Virus record (IMG/VR): IMGVR_UViG_3300028430_000124
Coordinates: 1-24,394 of that record
DNA from: a virus
DNA length: 24,394 nucleotides
Strand: one strand, 5' to 3'
Made by a program: the position numbers and the translations under genes. Positions 15,650-23,832 of the stretch are shown one piece after another (position 1 is the stretch's first letter; each line of letters opens with the position of its first letter). The notes beneath the pieces were generated by a model. It was given only the letters and a program-made list of their open reading frames with translations. It was not told where the DNA came from and searched no databases.

Positions 15650-16014
15650 TTAGCCAACCTACTTTTGCATTAGATGCAACAGGTGATTCTTATTTAGATT
15701 CTTCGGGTAATATTACAATAATAACAGGGGTTGAATCTGTATCACAAACGGTATCAAATGCGTTACAATTATGGCTAGGTGAATATCAATTTAATACAAC
15801 GACAGGCGTTCCGTGGTATAATATTCTAGGCGAAAGGTTTAACCGATTGCTTGTTAATACTTATGTAGAACAAGAAGTATTAGCTTTACCCTACGTAGCT
15901 AGCATAGTGTCTATAGATTATATTTTTAATGATAAAGAACGCAGTGTAATAATTAATTTAGTATTTTTAACTACAGATAGTAAAAATTCCCAGGAGGTGA
16001 AAGTTGTTATCTAA
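15646..16014 (+). CDS. Baseplate wedge protein, gpW / T4 gp25-like
   Basis: 122 residues of the gp25-like type that link sheath to the baseplate wedge. Its features are a central VESVSQTVSNALQLWLGEYQFNTTTGVPWYNILGE stretch (the 'v...i...L.t..GEw..d...Gip....l..' motif, about residues 29-63) and helix YVEQEVLALPYVASI. It closes with paired strands VSIDYIFNDKERSVIINLVFLTTDS. Many of these domains resemble lysozyme-like gp25 folds but lack enzyme activity. It overlaps the spike gene by four bases, and its final bases include the ribosome site of the next gene. Confidence 0.8.
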   Translation: MISQPTFALDATGDSYLDSSGNITIITGVESVSQTVSNALQLWLGEYQFNTTTGVPWYNILGERFNRLLVNTYVEQEVLALPYVASIVSIDYIFNDKERSVIINLVFLTTDSKNSQEVKVVI

Positions 16015-17161
16015 CCAAGGTTTTCAAATAACACCCTCTGCAACAGCAATTGCAGAAGCACAAGCTATTTTAATTGGTGCGTATGGTATTAATGTAAATT
16101 TAGAACCTTCTAGCCCAAACGGGCAATTAGTTCAAAATATTGCAATTGCGATTACACAAAGAGAAAGCGACCAAGCTGAAACTATTAGCTCATTAGATCC
16201 AAATATTGCTGCAGGTTTGCAACTTGATGCAATATGTGCTAATTTAGATATTGAAAGAATAAAAGCAATAAACTCCACAGCGACATGTATATTTACTGGA
16301 TTAACTGGAGTAACAATAACTGCTGGAAGTCAAGTTGCCAATTCTAACAGTGATATATTTTTAGTTGATAGTAACTTAACAATTGGATTAAGTGGTAGCG
16401 TTACAGGAACGGTTACTGCACAAACAGCAGGGATTATAACAGTAACCGCAAATACAATAACTACAATTATAACGGCGATAAATGGCTGGGACACTGTCAA
16501 CAATCCCACAACTGGCAATGTAGGGACTACAGAGCAATCTGATGCACAATTAAGAAATACTAGAATATCACAATTAGCGTTTGCAAGTTCTGGCTCAATT
16601 CCTTCATTAGTAGCGGGAGCTTCGGCTCTTAATCCGATCAGCTCTTACGTTGCGTCTAATAATACTAATGCGCAAATTGTAGAAGACGGGTTAACAATTA
16701 ATCCCCATTCTGTAATGGTTATATTAGATGGCGGGGGTTCTGATTTGCAAATTGCTACAATGATATTTAATCGATTAAGTGGTGGCGGAGGAATGAGTGG
16801 GAATAAATCTTTTACTATACCAGTACCTAATTCTCCTGGAACATTTACAGCAACCTGGCAAATCGCTGTACAAAAAGCTTTGGGGTTAAATATTACGTTA
16901 AGATTAGGTGCGGTTTATCCACCAAATTTAACTACAGTAATTGCAAATATAATAAATACTAATTTTGATTTTAACAGAATTGGCAGGTATATTGATTCTA
17001 CTGAGTTTACTTTTTTACTTATGAATAATGGTATAATCCCAATCGTAAGTTTAACATTTAATGTAGGAACGTTATTGAATTTAATAGATTATACCATGCC
17101 AATTAGTGACAGTGTGGGCGGAAGTATTTTAGATACCGATGTGGCAATAAATTATGCTTAA
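16004..17161 (+). CDS. Baseplate J-like protein (wedge, gp6-like)
   Basis: 385 residues. Translation starts at TTG 16004, supported by an exceptionally strong ribosome site AGGAGGTGA (15992-16000) and by the typical opening after it (GFQITPSATAIAEAQAILIGAYG). The early part reads 'SPNGQLVQNIAIAITQRESDQAETISSLDPNIAAGLQLDAIC', the hallmark of Baseplate_J proteins (about residues 35-76). A strand domain follows (TGVTITAGSQVANSN) and then TTEQSDAQLRNTRISQLAFASSGS (about 175-198), another family motif. The C-terminal half has NPHSVMVILDGGGSDLQIATMIFNRLSGGGGMSG. It forms the baseplate wedge ring that triggers contraction. It overlaps the neighbours on both sides. Confidence 0.86.
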   Translation: MLSNQGFQITPSATAIAEAQAILIGAYGINVNLEPSSPNGQLVQNIAIAITQRESDQAETISSLDPNIAAGLQLDAICANLDIERIKAINSTATCIFTGLTGVTITAGSQVANSNSDIFLVDSNLTIGLSGSVTGTVTAQTAGIITVTANTITTIITAINGWDTVNNPTTGNVGTTEQSDAQLRNTRISQLAFASSGSIPSLVAGASALNPISSYVASNNTNAQIVEDGLTINPHSVMVILDGGGSDLQIATMIFNRLSGGGGMSGNKSFTIPVPNSPGTFTATWQIAVQKALGLNITLRLGAVYPPNLTTVIANIINTNFDFNRIGRYIDSTEFTFLLMNNGIIPIVSLTFNVGTLLNLIDYTMPISDSVGGSILDTDVAINYA

Positions 17162-17738
17162 TTACCCTATATATTTACAATATCAAAATACAGCACTTAA
17201 GTTTGTTAATTTTGTACAAGCAACAGCAAATGCAATGCTGTTTAAAGATGTAGATTTTACAAACGATTATTTGGATATTAAAACGGCATCAACTGCAGGA
17301 TTAGATAATTGGGGTATAATTTTAAACCAACCAAGGGTAATTTTTTCTGGGTTAGCATATCCAAAAGTATTTGGGTTTGCAAATGGAGTTAAGCCAACTG
17401 ATACTGAAGGTTATCCTCAAAATTTTGGGCATGGTAATTTTTTTAACAAAAGCTATCAGCCTACAATTTCATTAAATGATACGCAATATAGAGCGTTATT
17501 ACTTTTAATATACAGAAAATACACTACAAATAATTCATTAGCTGATTTAAATAACATTATCCAAGAATATGCAACATTCCAAGGTTCGGTTGGAATACCG
17601 TATGTTACTACTACTAATCAAATGGAAATAACTTATACTTTCCCTTATGCTTTAGAGCCTTACGAGATTAATTTATTTAAAAATACGGACTGTCTTGCTG
17701 TACCAGCTTGTGTACGTAAAAATATTATACTTTTATAA
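17154..17738 (+). CDS. Baseplate protein, DUF2612 family
   Basis: 194 residues. The order of segments fits DUF2612. An N-terminal helix pair (LKFVNFVQATANAMLFKDVD) comes first, then TNDYLDIKTASTAGLDNWGIILNQPR, the 'fdl~ta~g..Ld~~G~i~g..R' motif, at about residues 37-62. The helix NDTQYRALLLLIYRKYTTNNSLADLNNII follows at about 107-135, and a short strand domain closes the protein. P2 gpI-type proteins with this layout join the J-like wedge to the tail fibres, and the fibre gene follows here. It overlaps the J-like gene by eight bases. Confidence 0.8.
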   Translation: MLNYPIYLQYQNTALKFVNFVQATANAMLFKDVDFTNDYLDIKTASTAGLDNWGIILNQPRVIFSGLAYPKVFGFANGVKPTDTEGYPQNFGHGNFFNKSYQPTISLNDTQYRALLLLIYRKYTTNNSLADLNNIIQEYATFQGSVGIPYVTTTNQMEITYTFPYALEPYEINLFKNTDCLAVPACVRKNIILL

Positions 17739-17748
17739 AGGGTAAATA

Positions 17749-18798
17749 ATGTCATTAACGGCACCAAATCCGATTATTAAACCGTTTTGCAATACAGGTA
17801 CACAAGTTGCTCCACCTGTTGGGGCGGATAGTCTTGTTGCGAATCAAGAAACAGGATTCCCCGACTCTCAAGCTACCCCATTGCCAATTGGTACAGAGGT
17901 TCAACAAAATGAAATGAACGGCGTATTAAGATTATACACCTCCTTGTTGTTATGGTTAAATTCAGGAGGTCAATTTACATTTAATCAAGCGTTTTCTGAT
18001 GCAAATAATGGGTATGCACTTGATAATATTTTATGGTGTGCCAGCAATAGCACATTTCAGCGGTCATTAGTTGCAAATAATACAGCTAATTTTGTTACTA
18101 CACCTAGTTATATTAATGATGGAATTAATTGGATAGACGTCAATAATGCATCATTCCCAGACATTCAGGATAACCCAACAACGGGTAACGTAACTATTGG
18201 TGGCAGAGTTCCCAATTCTGTAAATAATATTAAAACTTTAAGTAATGATGGCAAATTATCAGGAATGGTTACAGGTTTTGAAAGCAGTGTTTTATATGTT
18301 ACTGAGCCAGATGGTGAAACTATTAATACAGCTGTTGTAAATCAATATGGATATAGACCATTTCACAACGGTACAGCAACAGAAATATTAGACCCAGCAA
18401 ATACATTTGCTTATGTATCAGAATTGCCAGTTGTTTCGGCAGCACCAAAATATAGAACATTTGTTGGTATTGATGCCACATATTTACAAATTCACGCTGT
18501 TTATGACCCCATACAAATGGTTTGGTTATGCAGTTGTTCTGGAGAAAGTTATATACCCGCAGATGGAAAAACCCTAGCTTTAAATATTGATTTATCGTCA
18601 GTTGTACCAGGAACAACACAGAACAGTGGAACTGCTAGTCTTGCAGGTCAATTATTTCCTATAAATTATGCTACTACTTTTGGTTGCGTAATGAAAATTA
18701 ATTCTATATTAAGTGTATTTCTTCAATTAGCCAACTCATTTGTAGGAGCCGTGCCAGTACATTTTTCTCTTGTGTTTACTGCTACTGAAATTATATAA
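17749..18798 (+). CDS. Tail fibre-like protein, baseplate-attached
   Basis: 349 residues. The first 70 residues (LTAPNPIIKPFCNTGTQVAP, then ETGFPDSQATPLPIGTEVQQNEMNG) are the conserved N-terminal fibre segment found after DUF2612 genes, which attaches to the baseplate. A short strand region (about 70-130) is followed by a central region with INDGINWIDVNNASFPDIQ. Residues about 225-349 could be a receptor-facing domain built of strands, with many aromatic and Thr residues. No collagen repeats, metal motif or enzyme domain is visible. A good ribosome site AAAGGG stands before the ATG. It may be the short fibre, or an adaptor for the large fibre at 19438. Confidence 0.62.
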   Translation: MSLTAPNPIIKPFCNTGTQVAPPVGADSLVANQETGFPDSQATPLPIGTEVQQNEMNGVLRLYTSLLLWLNSGGQFTFNQAFSDANNGYALDNILWCASNSTFQRSLVANNTANFVTTPSYINDGINWIDVNNASFPDIQDNPTTGNVTIGGRVPNSVNNIKTLSNDGKLSGMVTGFESSVLYVTEPDGETINTAVVNQYGYRPFHNGTATEILDPANTFAYVSELPVVSAAPKYRTFVGIDATYLQIHAVYDPIQMVWLCSCSGESYIPADGKTLALNIDLSSVVPGTTQNSGTASLAGQLFPINYATTFGCVMKINSILSVFLQLANSFVGAVPVHFSLVFTATEII

Positions 18799-18809
18799 GA
18801 AAGTTATTT

Positions 18810-19046
18810 ATGAATAAAGAAATAAAATATGGTGTTGGTTATTATATAATATTTAAAAATTTAATATTTAATGGTTTATTAACAGCAGATAAAAATGTAC
18901 CTGAAAAATCACAAAATGGAATTTTTTTATATTTACAAATTACACAAGACGAGCACAACATGTACTTACAAGCACTAAAAGATAAAAAAGAAATATATGT
19001 CGATGATGATGGTAAAATCCAAACACGATATAAACTAAAGGAGTAA
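18810..19046 (+). CDS. Small unknown protein between fibre genes
   Basis: 78 residues, charged, with no membrane segment long enough to be sure of. It starts MNKEIKYGVGYYIIFKNLIF and ends with a D-rich turn and lysines (EIYVDDDGKIQTRYKLKE). The 'I...ddG.i' ending is similar to small proteins coded near fibres, which sometimes help fibre folding, but I cannot assign a family. The ribosome site is weak (AAGAAAG). Its place inside the fibre cluster and the lack of any gap make it a real gene. Confidence 0.6.
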   Translation: MNKEIKYGVGYYIIFKNLIFNGLLTADKNVPEKSQNGIFLYLQITQDEHNMYLQALKDKKEIYVDDDGKIQTRYKLKE

Positions 19047-19049
19047 GCA

Positions 19050-19436
19050 ATGAGAGCAATGTATTTTTTAATTGATAAAACGGGTGCATTTATTAACCCT
19101 ACTAGTATTAGCACTCTTAATCCTGCTAGCATGATTAATAACCCTGCTGAAGCACAAATAACTTTGACTTATTATGACGCAATACAAACATTATCAAATG
19201 GTCAAATTGTGCCAATTACGCCAGTAATTAGTGGAATGTCGGGAACAATAACTGTACAAGTTCGACCTAACCCTGATTCAGCTTGGGCGGATATACAGGA
19301 CAGTGCAGGTGTATTAAATTTAGTAACTGGTGATAATATAGTGTATACGGGCGGAGTTATCTCGCAAATTAAAGTAACCCCAGCTGAAGTTACTGGTTGT
19401 AATTACATAAGTATACAATTAGATAGGGGGAACTAA
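19050..19436 (+). CDS. Small unknown virion or fibre-associated protein
   Basis: 128 residues, strongly beta in character (TYYDAIQTLSNGQIVPITPV, SGTITVQVRPNPDSAWADIQ, VTGCNYISIQLDRGN). It reads as a small sandwich domain with a 'V.v.p~~~..W' strand, a type often found in phage surface or fibre-linked proteins. There is no signal peptide or enzyme motif. A clear ribosome site AAAGGAG precedes ATG 19050. A second in-frame ATG four codons later is possible. It stands directly before the large fibre gene, so it may be an accessory tail protein. Function unknown. Confidence 0.6.
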   Translation: MRAMYFLIDKTGAFINPTSISTLNPASMINNPAEAQITLTYYDAIQTLSNGQIVPITPVISGMSGTITVQVRPNPDSAWADIQDSAGVLNLVTGDNIVYTGGVISQIKVTPAEVTGCNYISIQLDRGN

Positions 19437-19437
19437 A

Positions 19438-22400
19438 ATGGCTACTGCTTACCCAAAAATATTACCATATCCTAATTTATTAAATAGTAACGGTGGTGGG
19501 GATGGAGCTACATCAATTGAAGTAACATCTACTGATAATACAGTTACTCAAAATGGCGCATCGTCATTTAATCCAACAACAAAAGCTTTAACAGTTGATT
19601 TATCAGCTGACAAAATACCTTCTTATGACGAATATGCAGATTTGCCAGACCCTACTACTGTTGAATTACGTAGTTATGCCGCAGTAAACCAAACTACTCA
19701 AACAGGTGGACAACTACAAACGGCGGGAATATATAATATTTTAACTGTTGGTGGGGTTGAAGGTCAGTATTGGAGTTTTTTAGGCGAGTATCCCGACAAT
19801 ATAACAATTAAATACGGTAACGAAGTTTTATACGTAAACACAGGGACATCAGCTAACCAAATATTGCAACTAGATGGCAATGCTAAAATTCCAGCAGTTG
19901 ATGCAAGCCAAACTACAGTTGGCACAGTTGTACCAACAAATGCTATTGTAAGTGACAATGATTCTATAAATACAAGCGTAAACAAATTACAAGGACAAAT
20001 TGACAACGCTTTAAAACCTCTATCCCCTGCAGTTAATAATAATATTGTTACTACAACCAACTCAGGAACATTAAAGGATTCGGGTTTTAATATTAATAAT
20101 TCTCTTCCTTATTCTAATCCGTTACCTACTGAAATTGCAGACGCTTTAAGCACTTATAATCTTATAATTAGTGTGGCAAACGGCACAAACGGGTTACCTC
20201 CCGTGTCACTTTACTTTGATACTAATCAAACATTATCAGGATTGCCAACTCAAGGAGATTATACTTGTGTAGATAACGATAGAGTAATTTTAACAAATCA
20301 AACCAATCCCGCAGAAAATTTAATTTATAACGTGCATTCTGGTGAATGGACTATTGCACCTGATAGTGCAAAGGTTAATAAGTTGCTCGGTGCGTGGACA
20401 GAAATTGTAAAAGGTACTTTTTCAAATAGTTGGACTTATTTAGTTAGCATTAGTCCTGCTTCAGGTGATGTTGTGCCAACTTCAGTAACTTGGAGTATTC
20501 CTATACCTTCTGGGTTATATCAAGCTGGAGCTGGTTTATCTTTAACAGGAAGTGTGTTTAGTGTTGCAGATAACGGGGTTACTAATACTAAATTAAACAC
20601 AATGCCAACAAATACTATTAAAGCAAACATCACTGGTAGCACAGCAAACCCTCAAGATATCACAATTGCACAATTAAATACATCGTTAAGTGTAAATACT
20701 AATACGCAATACGTTACACCGCTTGGTAGCGATACAAACAATGGATATACTCCGAGCACTGGCGTAGCAACTTTGGGACAAGCATTAACTAATTTAGGAA
20801 ATGTAGCTGGTATTATTTTTATTTCTCCTAAAGTAGGGGGGTATAGCGGTGACTATACCATTACTTCTCAAAATATTAATATCGTATCATTAAGCCCTAA
20901 TCAAGCAGTTGATTTTAATGGAACTTTAACTTTTGCTCACACCGCAAGTAATGTGCAATTAAACAATATATCATGTGAAATATTAAACCATACGGGAGCT
21001 GGTGCGGTATACATGTTTGGCGGAAGTGTGACTACTTCATTAACTTCTTCAGGAAATGGTTATTTGTACACTTCGGGAGTTGATTTACAAGCAACTGCAA
21101 CCACCGTAAGTATTACAGGAGCTAAAAGTGTTGTATTTACAAATGCTACAGTACTGGGTCAGCTTACAATTAATAACCCAAGTGCCATTGTTAGTTTATT
21201 AAATTGTTTAAATTCAAAAGCAATTACTTTAACAAGCGGAGTTTTGGGCATTAATAATAGTACAATATATAGCGCATCAGCAGGGGCTAATGCTATTAGT
21301 GTATCACCTGAAGCATTCTTTTTTGCGACAAATAGTACATTTTTAGTAACAAATACAACCACGCCTGCTTTAATTAATGTAGATGCGGGAAGTGTTTACA
21401 GTATTAGCAATTGCGCATATTCAGATAGCAGTGTTATAGCTGGCACAATGTTAACTAGAACGGGTAAATTTGATGCTATAGCATTAACTACCGCTTTACC
21501 TTTTGCAAGTGGAGGAACTGGTGCAAAAACTCGTCAAGCAGCATTAAATGCTTTAGCTAGTACAGTAACTACTGGACAATATTTACGTGGTAATGGTACA
21601 AACATATCAATGTCTGCAATTCAAGCAAGCGATGTGCCAACATTAAACCAAAATACAACTGGGACTGCTTCAAGTGTAACTGGTACTAATGTTGTAACAA
21701 ATGCTAATTTATCAACAATGCCAACAAATACACTTAAAGGTAATAATACTGGTAGTACAGCAACTCCAATTGATTTAACATCAACGCAAGTAACAGCTGT
21801 TTTAAATAACTTTGTAGGGGATACTGGCTCAGGAGGGACTAAAGGACTTACACCTGCACCTGGAGCTGGTGATGGGGAAGCTGGGAAGTTCCTTAAGGCA
21901 GATGGGACATGGGCTATCCCCAACGGCTCTGGAACTTCTGCTACATATTTTAGAAGTTATAACATAGGTGCAACTAACGGAACTGCAATACAAACCATTA
22001 CAACTACAGGCACAGCAAATTGGCTAACTGTTACTGCAGCTGCACAACGTTTAATTTTAAATGGTAATACATTGCAAAATGGGGGTTTTACAAATTCTGC
22101 TGTTGATGTAACAATTCCAACATCTGGAATATATACAATTACTTATACTGTGACTACCACGGTAATTGGTCTTACCAATCGTGAAATATGGGTGCAGTTA
22201 GTAAAAACAACTGGAGGAACACCATTAGCAATTTTAGCTTCTGCCGAACTTAATGGGGGAAGTAATAATAATGGTGAGATAACTATTACATACACAGGTG
22301 CTTTTACTGTTGGAGATATTATTGATTTAAGAATGGAAACTATTGCTGGAACGCCGAATGTTGGTATAAATTCGTATAGTCTTTTAATTAATGCTTTAGC

Positions 22401-22920
22401 AGTCCCCAGTGCAATAACTGAAACATTTACAGTTGGCGATACTAAGACAGGACTTCAATCAGCTGACCACAGTAATTGGTTATTGTGGACAAATGGGCGT
22501 ACTTTATCAAGAGCAACATATGCAACGCTTTGGAATTTTGTAAATACTAATTCATTAGTTGCAACTGGATTGTTTGGTGCTGGCGATGGAGCTACAACTT
22601 TTACATTAGGTAATATTAACGGGAGAGCTATTGGTATCACAGGTTCTGGAACTGGATTAACAGCAAGAACCCTAGGGGCTTCAGTTGGTACAGAAACCCA
22701 AACATTAACAACTGCAAATCTTCCATCGCATAACCATAATATTATTGGAGATTCAGGCAGTGGCATAGGTTCAGGTAGTACATCCGATAGAGTTTTACTT
22801 AATACAGATGGAGATGTAAGAAATGTTTTTGTAAAAACCACTGAATTAACAGGGTCAGGTACTGCACATAATAATATGCAGCCTACTGTATTTCTTAACT
22901 TCTTTGTGTTTAGTGGGTAA
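19438..22920 (+). CDS. Large tail fibre / spike with beta-helix, jelly-roll and collar domains
   Basis: An 1160-residue host-recognition protein built of several modules. An N-terminal attachment part (about 1-120) contains PTTKALTVDLSADKIPSYDEYADLP. Repeats at about residues 388-415 and 760-787 carry TMPTNT and NxTGSTAxP motifs. A likely right-handed beta-helix (about 425-670) starts VTPLGSDTNNGYTPSTGVATLGQAL, as in tailspike and pectate-lyase-like folds. A C1q/TNF-like jelly-roll (about 836-990) follows, and a tail collar domain (about 1000-1160) has LLWTNGRTLSRATYATLWNFV, SHNHNI and the ending HNNMQPTVFLNFFVF. It probably forms a trimer. The helix may bind or cut a surface sugar, but no catalytic residues can be assigned. 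The ribosome site TAGGGGG lies before the ATG. Confidence 0.8.
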   Translation: MATAYPKILPYPNLLNSNGGGDGATSIEVTSTDNTVTQNGASSFNPTTKALTVDLSADKIPSYDEYADLPDPTTVELRSYAAVNQTTQTGGQLQTAGIYNILTVGGVEGQYWSFLGEYPDNITIKYGNEVLYVNTGTSANQILQLDGNAKIPAVDASQTTVGTVVPTNAIVSDNDSINTSVNKLQGQIDNALKPLSPAVNNNIVTTTNSGTLKDSGFNINNSLPYSNPLPTEIADALSTYNLIISVANGTNGLPPVSLYFDTNQTLSGLPTQGDYTCVDNDRVILTNQTNPAENLIYNVHSGEWTIAPDSAKVNKLLGAWTEIVKGTFSNSWTYLVSISPASGDVVPTSVTWSIPIPSGLYQAGAGLSLTGSVFSVADNGVTNTKLNTMPTNTIKANITGSTANPQDITIAQLNTSLSVNTNTQYVTPLGSDTNNGYTPSTGVATLGQALTNLGNVAGIIFISPKVGGYSGDYTITSQNINIVSLSPNQAVDFNGTLTFAHTASNVQLNNISCEILNHTGAGAVYMFGGSVTTSLTSSGNGYLYTSGVDLQATATTVSITGAKSVVFTNATVLGQLTINNPSAIVSLLNCLNSKAITLTSGVLGINNSTIYSASAGANAISVSPEAFFFATNSTFLVTNTTTPALINVDAGSVYSISNCAYSDSSVIAGTMLTRTGKFDAIALTTALPFASGGTGAKTRQAALNALASTVTTGQYLRGNGTNISMSAIQASDVPTLNQNTTGTASSVTGTNVVTNANLSTMPTNTLKGNNTGSTATPIDLTSTQVTAVLNNFVGDTGSGGTKGLTPAPGAGDGEAGKFLKADGTWAIPNGSGTSATYFRSYNIGATNGTAIQTITTTGTANWLTVTAAAQRLILNGNTLQNGGFTNSAVDVTIPTSGIYTITYTVTTTVIGLTNREIWVQLVKTTGGTPLAILASAELNGGSNNNGEITITYTGAFTVGDIIDLRMETIAGTPNVGINSYSLLINALAVPSAITETFTVGDTKTGLQSADHSNWLLWTNGRTLSRATYATLWNFVNTNSLVATGLFGAGDGATTFTLGNINGRAIGITGSGTGLTARTLGASVGTETQTLTTANLPSHNHNIIGDSGSGIGSGSTSDRVLLNTDGDVRNVFVKTTELTGSGTAHNNMQPTVFLNFFVFSG
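20599..21780 (+). repeat. Diverged repeat within the large fibre gene
   Basis: Bases from 20599 and from 21715 both begin ACAATGCCAACAAATAC and continue with similar codons, encoding TMPTNT(I/L)K followed by NxTGSTAxP. The two copies are 372 codons apart and flank the beta-helix region, so they may act as shaft linkers on either side of it. Similar fibre repeats can recombine to swap domains. Confidence 0.7.
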
Positions 22921-22932
22921 TTTGTAATATTA

Positions 22933-22965
22933 ACTGTCGATTAATTAGTCGGCAGTTTAGATTTA
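22933..22965 (+). terminator. Possible intrinsic terminator after the large fibre gene
   Basis: ACTGTCGATT (22933-22942) pairs with AGTCGGCAGT (22947-22956), 10 bp with two G-U pairs and an AATT loop. The following bases TTTAGATTT contain Ts but not an unbroken run, so termination may be partial. It begins 12 bases after the fibre stop and ends before the ribosome site of the next gene, which would allow some read-through to the lysis genes. Confidence 0.4.
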
Positions 22966-22975
22966 GGAGGTTTCT

Positions 22976-23152
22976 ATGGATTTTAGTAATATATTAGATA
23001 AATTACATTTTACTACAATTAACATAATTGCCCTTTTTACTGGTATAATAACGATACCAGTGTCTATATTTATTTTATTAACTCGTAGCATATTTTATAA
23101 ATATAAAGATAAACAATTTTCTATTAATTTAAAGGATAACCAAAATGTATAA
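22976..23152 (+). CDS. Small single-span membrane protein, 58 residues
   Basis: A short gene with a strong ribosome site AGGAGG (22965-22970) five bases before its ATG. The 58 residues have a polar N-terminus (MDFSNILDKLHF), one hydrophobic span at about residues 15-36 (INIIALFTGIITIPVSIFIL) and a basic C-terminal tail (FYKYKDKQFSINLKDNQNV). It overlaps the next gene by eight bases. Small membrane proteins next to a lysozyme are often holins, antiholins or pinholins, but with a single span and no known motif I leave the role open. Confidence 0.68.
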   Translation: MDFSNILDKLHFTTINIIALFTGIITIPVSIFILLTRSIFYKYKDKQFSINLKDNQNV

Positions 23153-23555
23153 ATATTTAAAAATTAGCACATTAGCTTTATTGTTTTGGTACGTGGGGTT
23201 AAGAGGGATTTTACTTGCAATGTCAAACGAATCTAGCATAGATTGGATGAAAAATCCGATTGGCACAAGCATAGCTTTATGTTCGCTAGTATATTTGGGC
23301 TTTGCTTATGCGTTTTTGCCAACTAAAAAACCCACGTATTTTATTTTAGCTACCATGGGATTATTTTTAGCTAATTTATATTGTTTAGAAGAAATGACTA
23401 AATTATTTATTCATGATTTTACATTAATTAATTTTGCTTATTTTTTATTAGATTGCTATATATTGTCTTATTACTCTGTAATGTGGCGTTATTGTTGCAT
23501 GACTAGCGATAATAAAATACTTTGTCCGTTCGCTAATGTGCGGATTGTTGAATAA
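23145..23555 (+). CDS. Four-span membrane protein of unknown function
   Basis: 136 residues with four likely membrane segments at about 7-26, 39-58, 64-82 and 92-112. It has a short loop with TKKP between spans two and three and a Cys-containing end (WRYCCMTSDNK). The start at 23145 has AAAGGA 8 bases upstream and overlaps the small membrane gene before it. It matches no holin class that I know. Because it lies between the fibre and lysozyme genes, it could be part of the lysis system or a superinfection-exclusion or lysogeny-related membrane protein. Confidence 0.62.
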   Translation: MYKYLKISTLALLFWYVGLRGILLAMSNESSIDWMKNPIGTSIALCSLVYLGFAYAFLPTKKPTYFILATMGLFLANLYCLEEMTKLFIHDFTLINFAYFLLDCYILSYYSVMWRYCCMTSDNKILCPFANVRIVE

Positions 23556-23796
23556 TATGTTAAATCATATTAAAAATCATTCTCATTTATACATTAGTTT
23601 GGCAATTGGGTTTATTGCAGTTGCTGTATTTAATAAACCCATTTATGAGTTTATTAATTGGTTACTGCTAGACGCAATGAAAGAACTAGTAACCAATTTA
23701 ATTCATAATGAAGTTTTTGTTAGTGGATTGGCTGTTAGTTTATCTCCGCTAATAACTAAAATATTAGTAAAATTCTCCAGATGGATAAAAAAATAA
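23536..23796 (+). CDS. Candidate holin, 86 residues
   Basis: A hydrophobic span (LYISLAIGFIAVAVF, about residues 19-33) is followed by an amphipathic helix (EFINWLLLDAMKELVTNLI) and a second mostly hydrophobic stretch (VFVSGLAVSLSPLITKILVKF, about 61-81), ending in basic residues WIKK. This two-span pattern with a charged tail fits a class II-like holin. It is the last gene before the convergent lysozyme, which itself has no signal peptide and so needs a holin. The start could be ATG 23536, overlapping the upstream gene, or ATG 23557, which follows the upstream stop directly; no strong ribosome site decides between them. Confidence 0.55.
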   Translation: MCGLLNNMLNHIKNHSHLYISLAIGFIAVAVFNKPIYEFINWLLLDAMKELVTNLIHNEVFVSGLAVSLSPLITKILVKFSRWIKK

Positions 23797-23817
23797 TCTG
23801 ATTAATATTATTAACTA

Positions 23818-23826
23818 TGCTATAAT
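23818..23826 (+). promoter_or_regulatory. Extended -10 promoter in convergent intergenic gap
   Basis: TGC followed by a perfect TATAAT (23821-23826) is an extended -10 promoter. The -35 position about 17 bases upstream reads CTGATT and is poor, which extended -10 promoters can tolerate. Initiation would fall near 23832-23834. No coding gene follows on this strand, so any transcript would be a small RNA or antisense to the lysozyme. Confidence 0.4.
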
Positions 23827-23832
23827 AATGCC

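Noticed and set aside
22455-22841. 128-codon open frame on the minus strand
   Set aside because: It lies wholly inside the collar domain of the fibre gene, is proline/valine-rich by antisense codon bias and resembles no protein.
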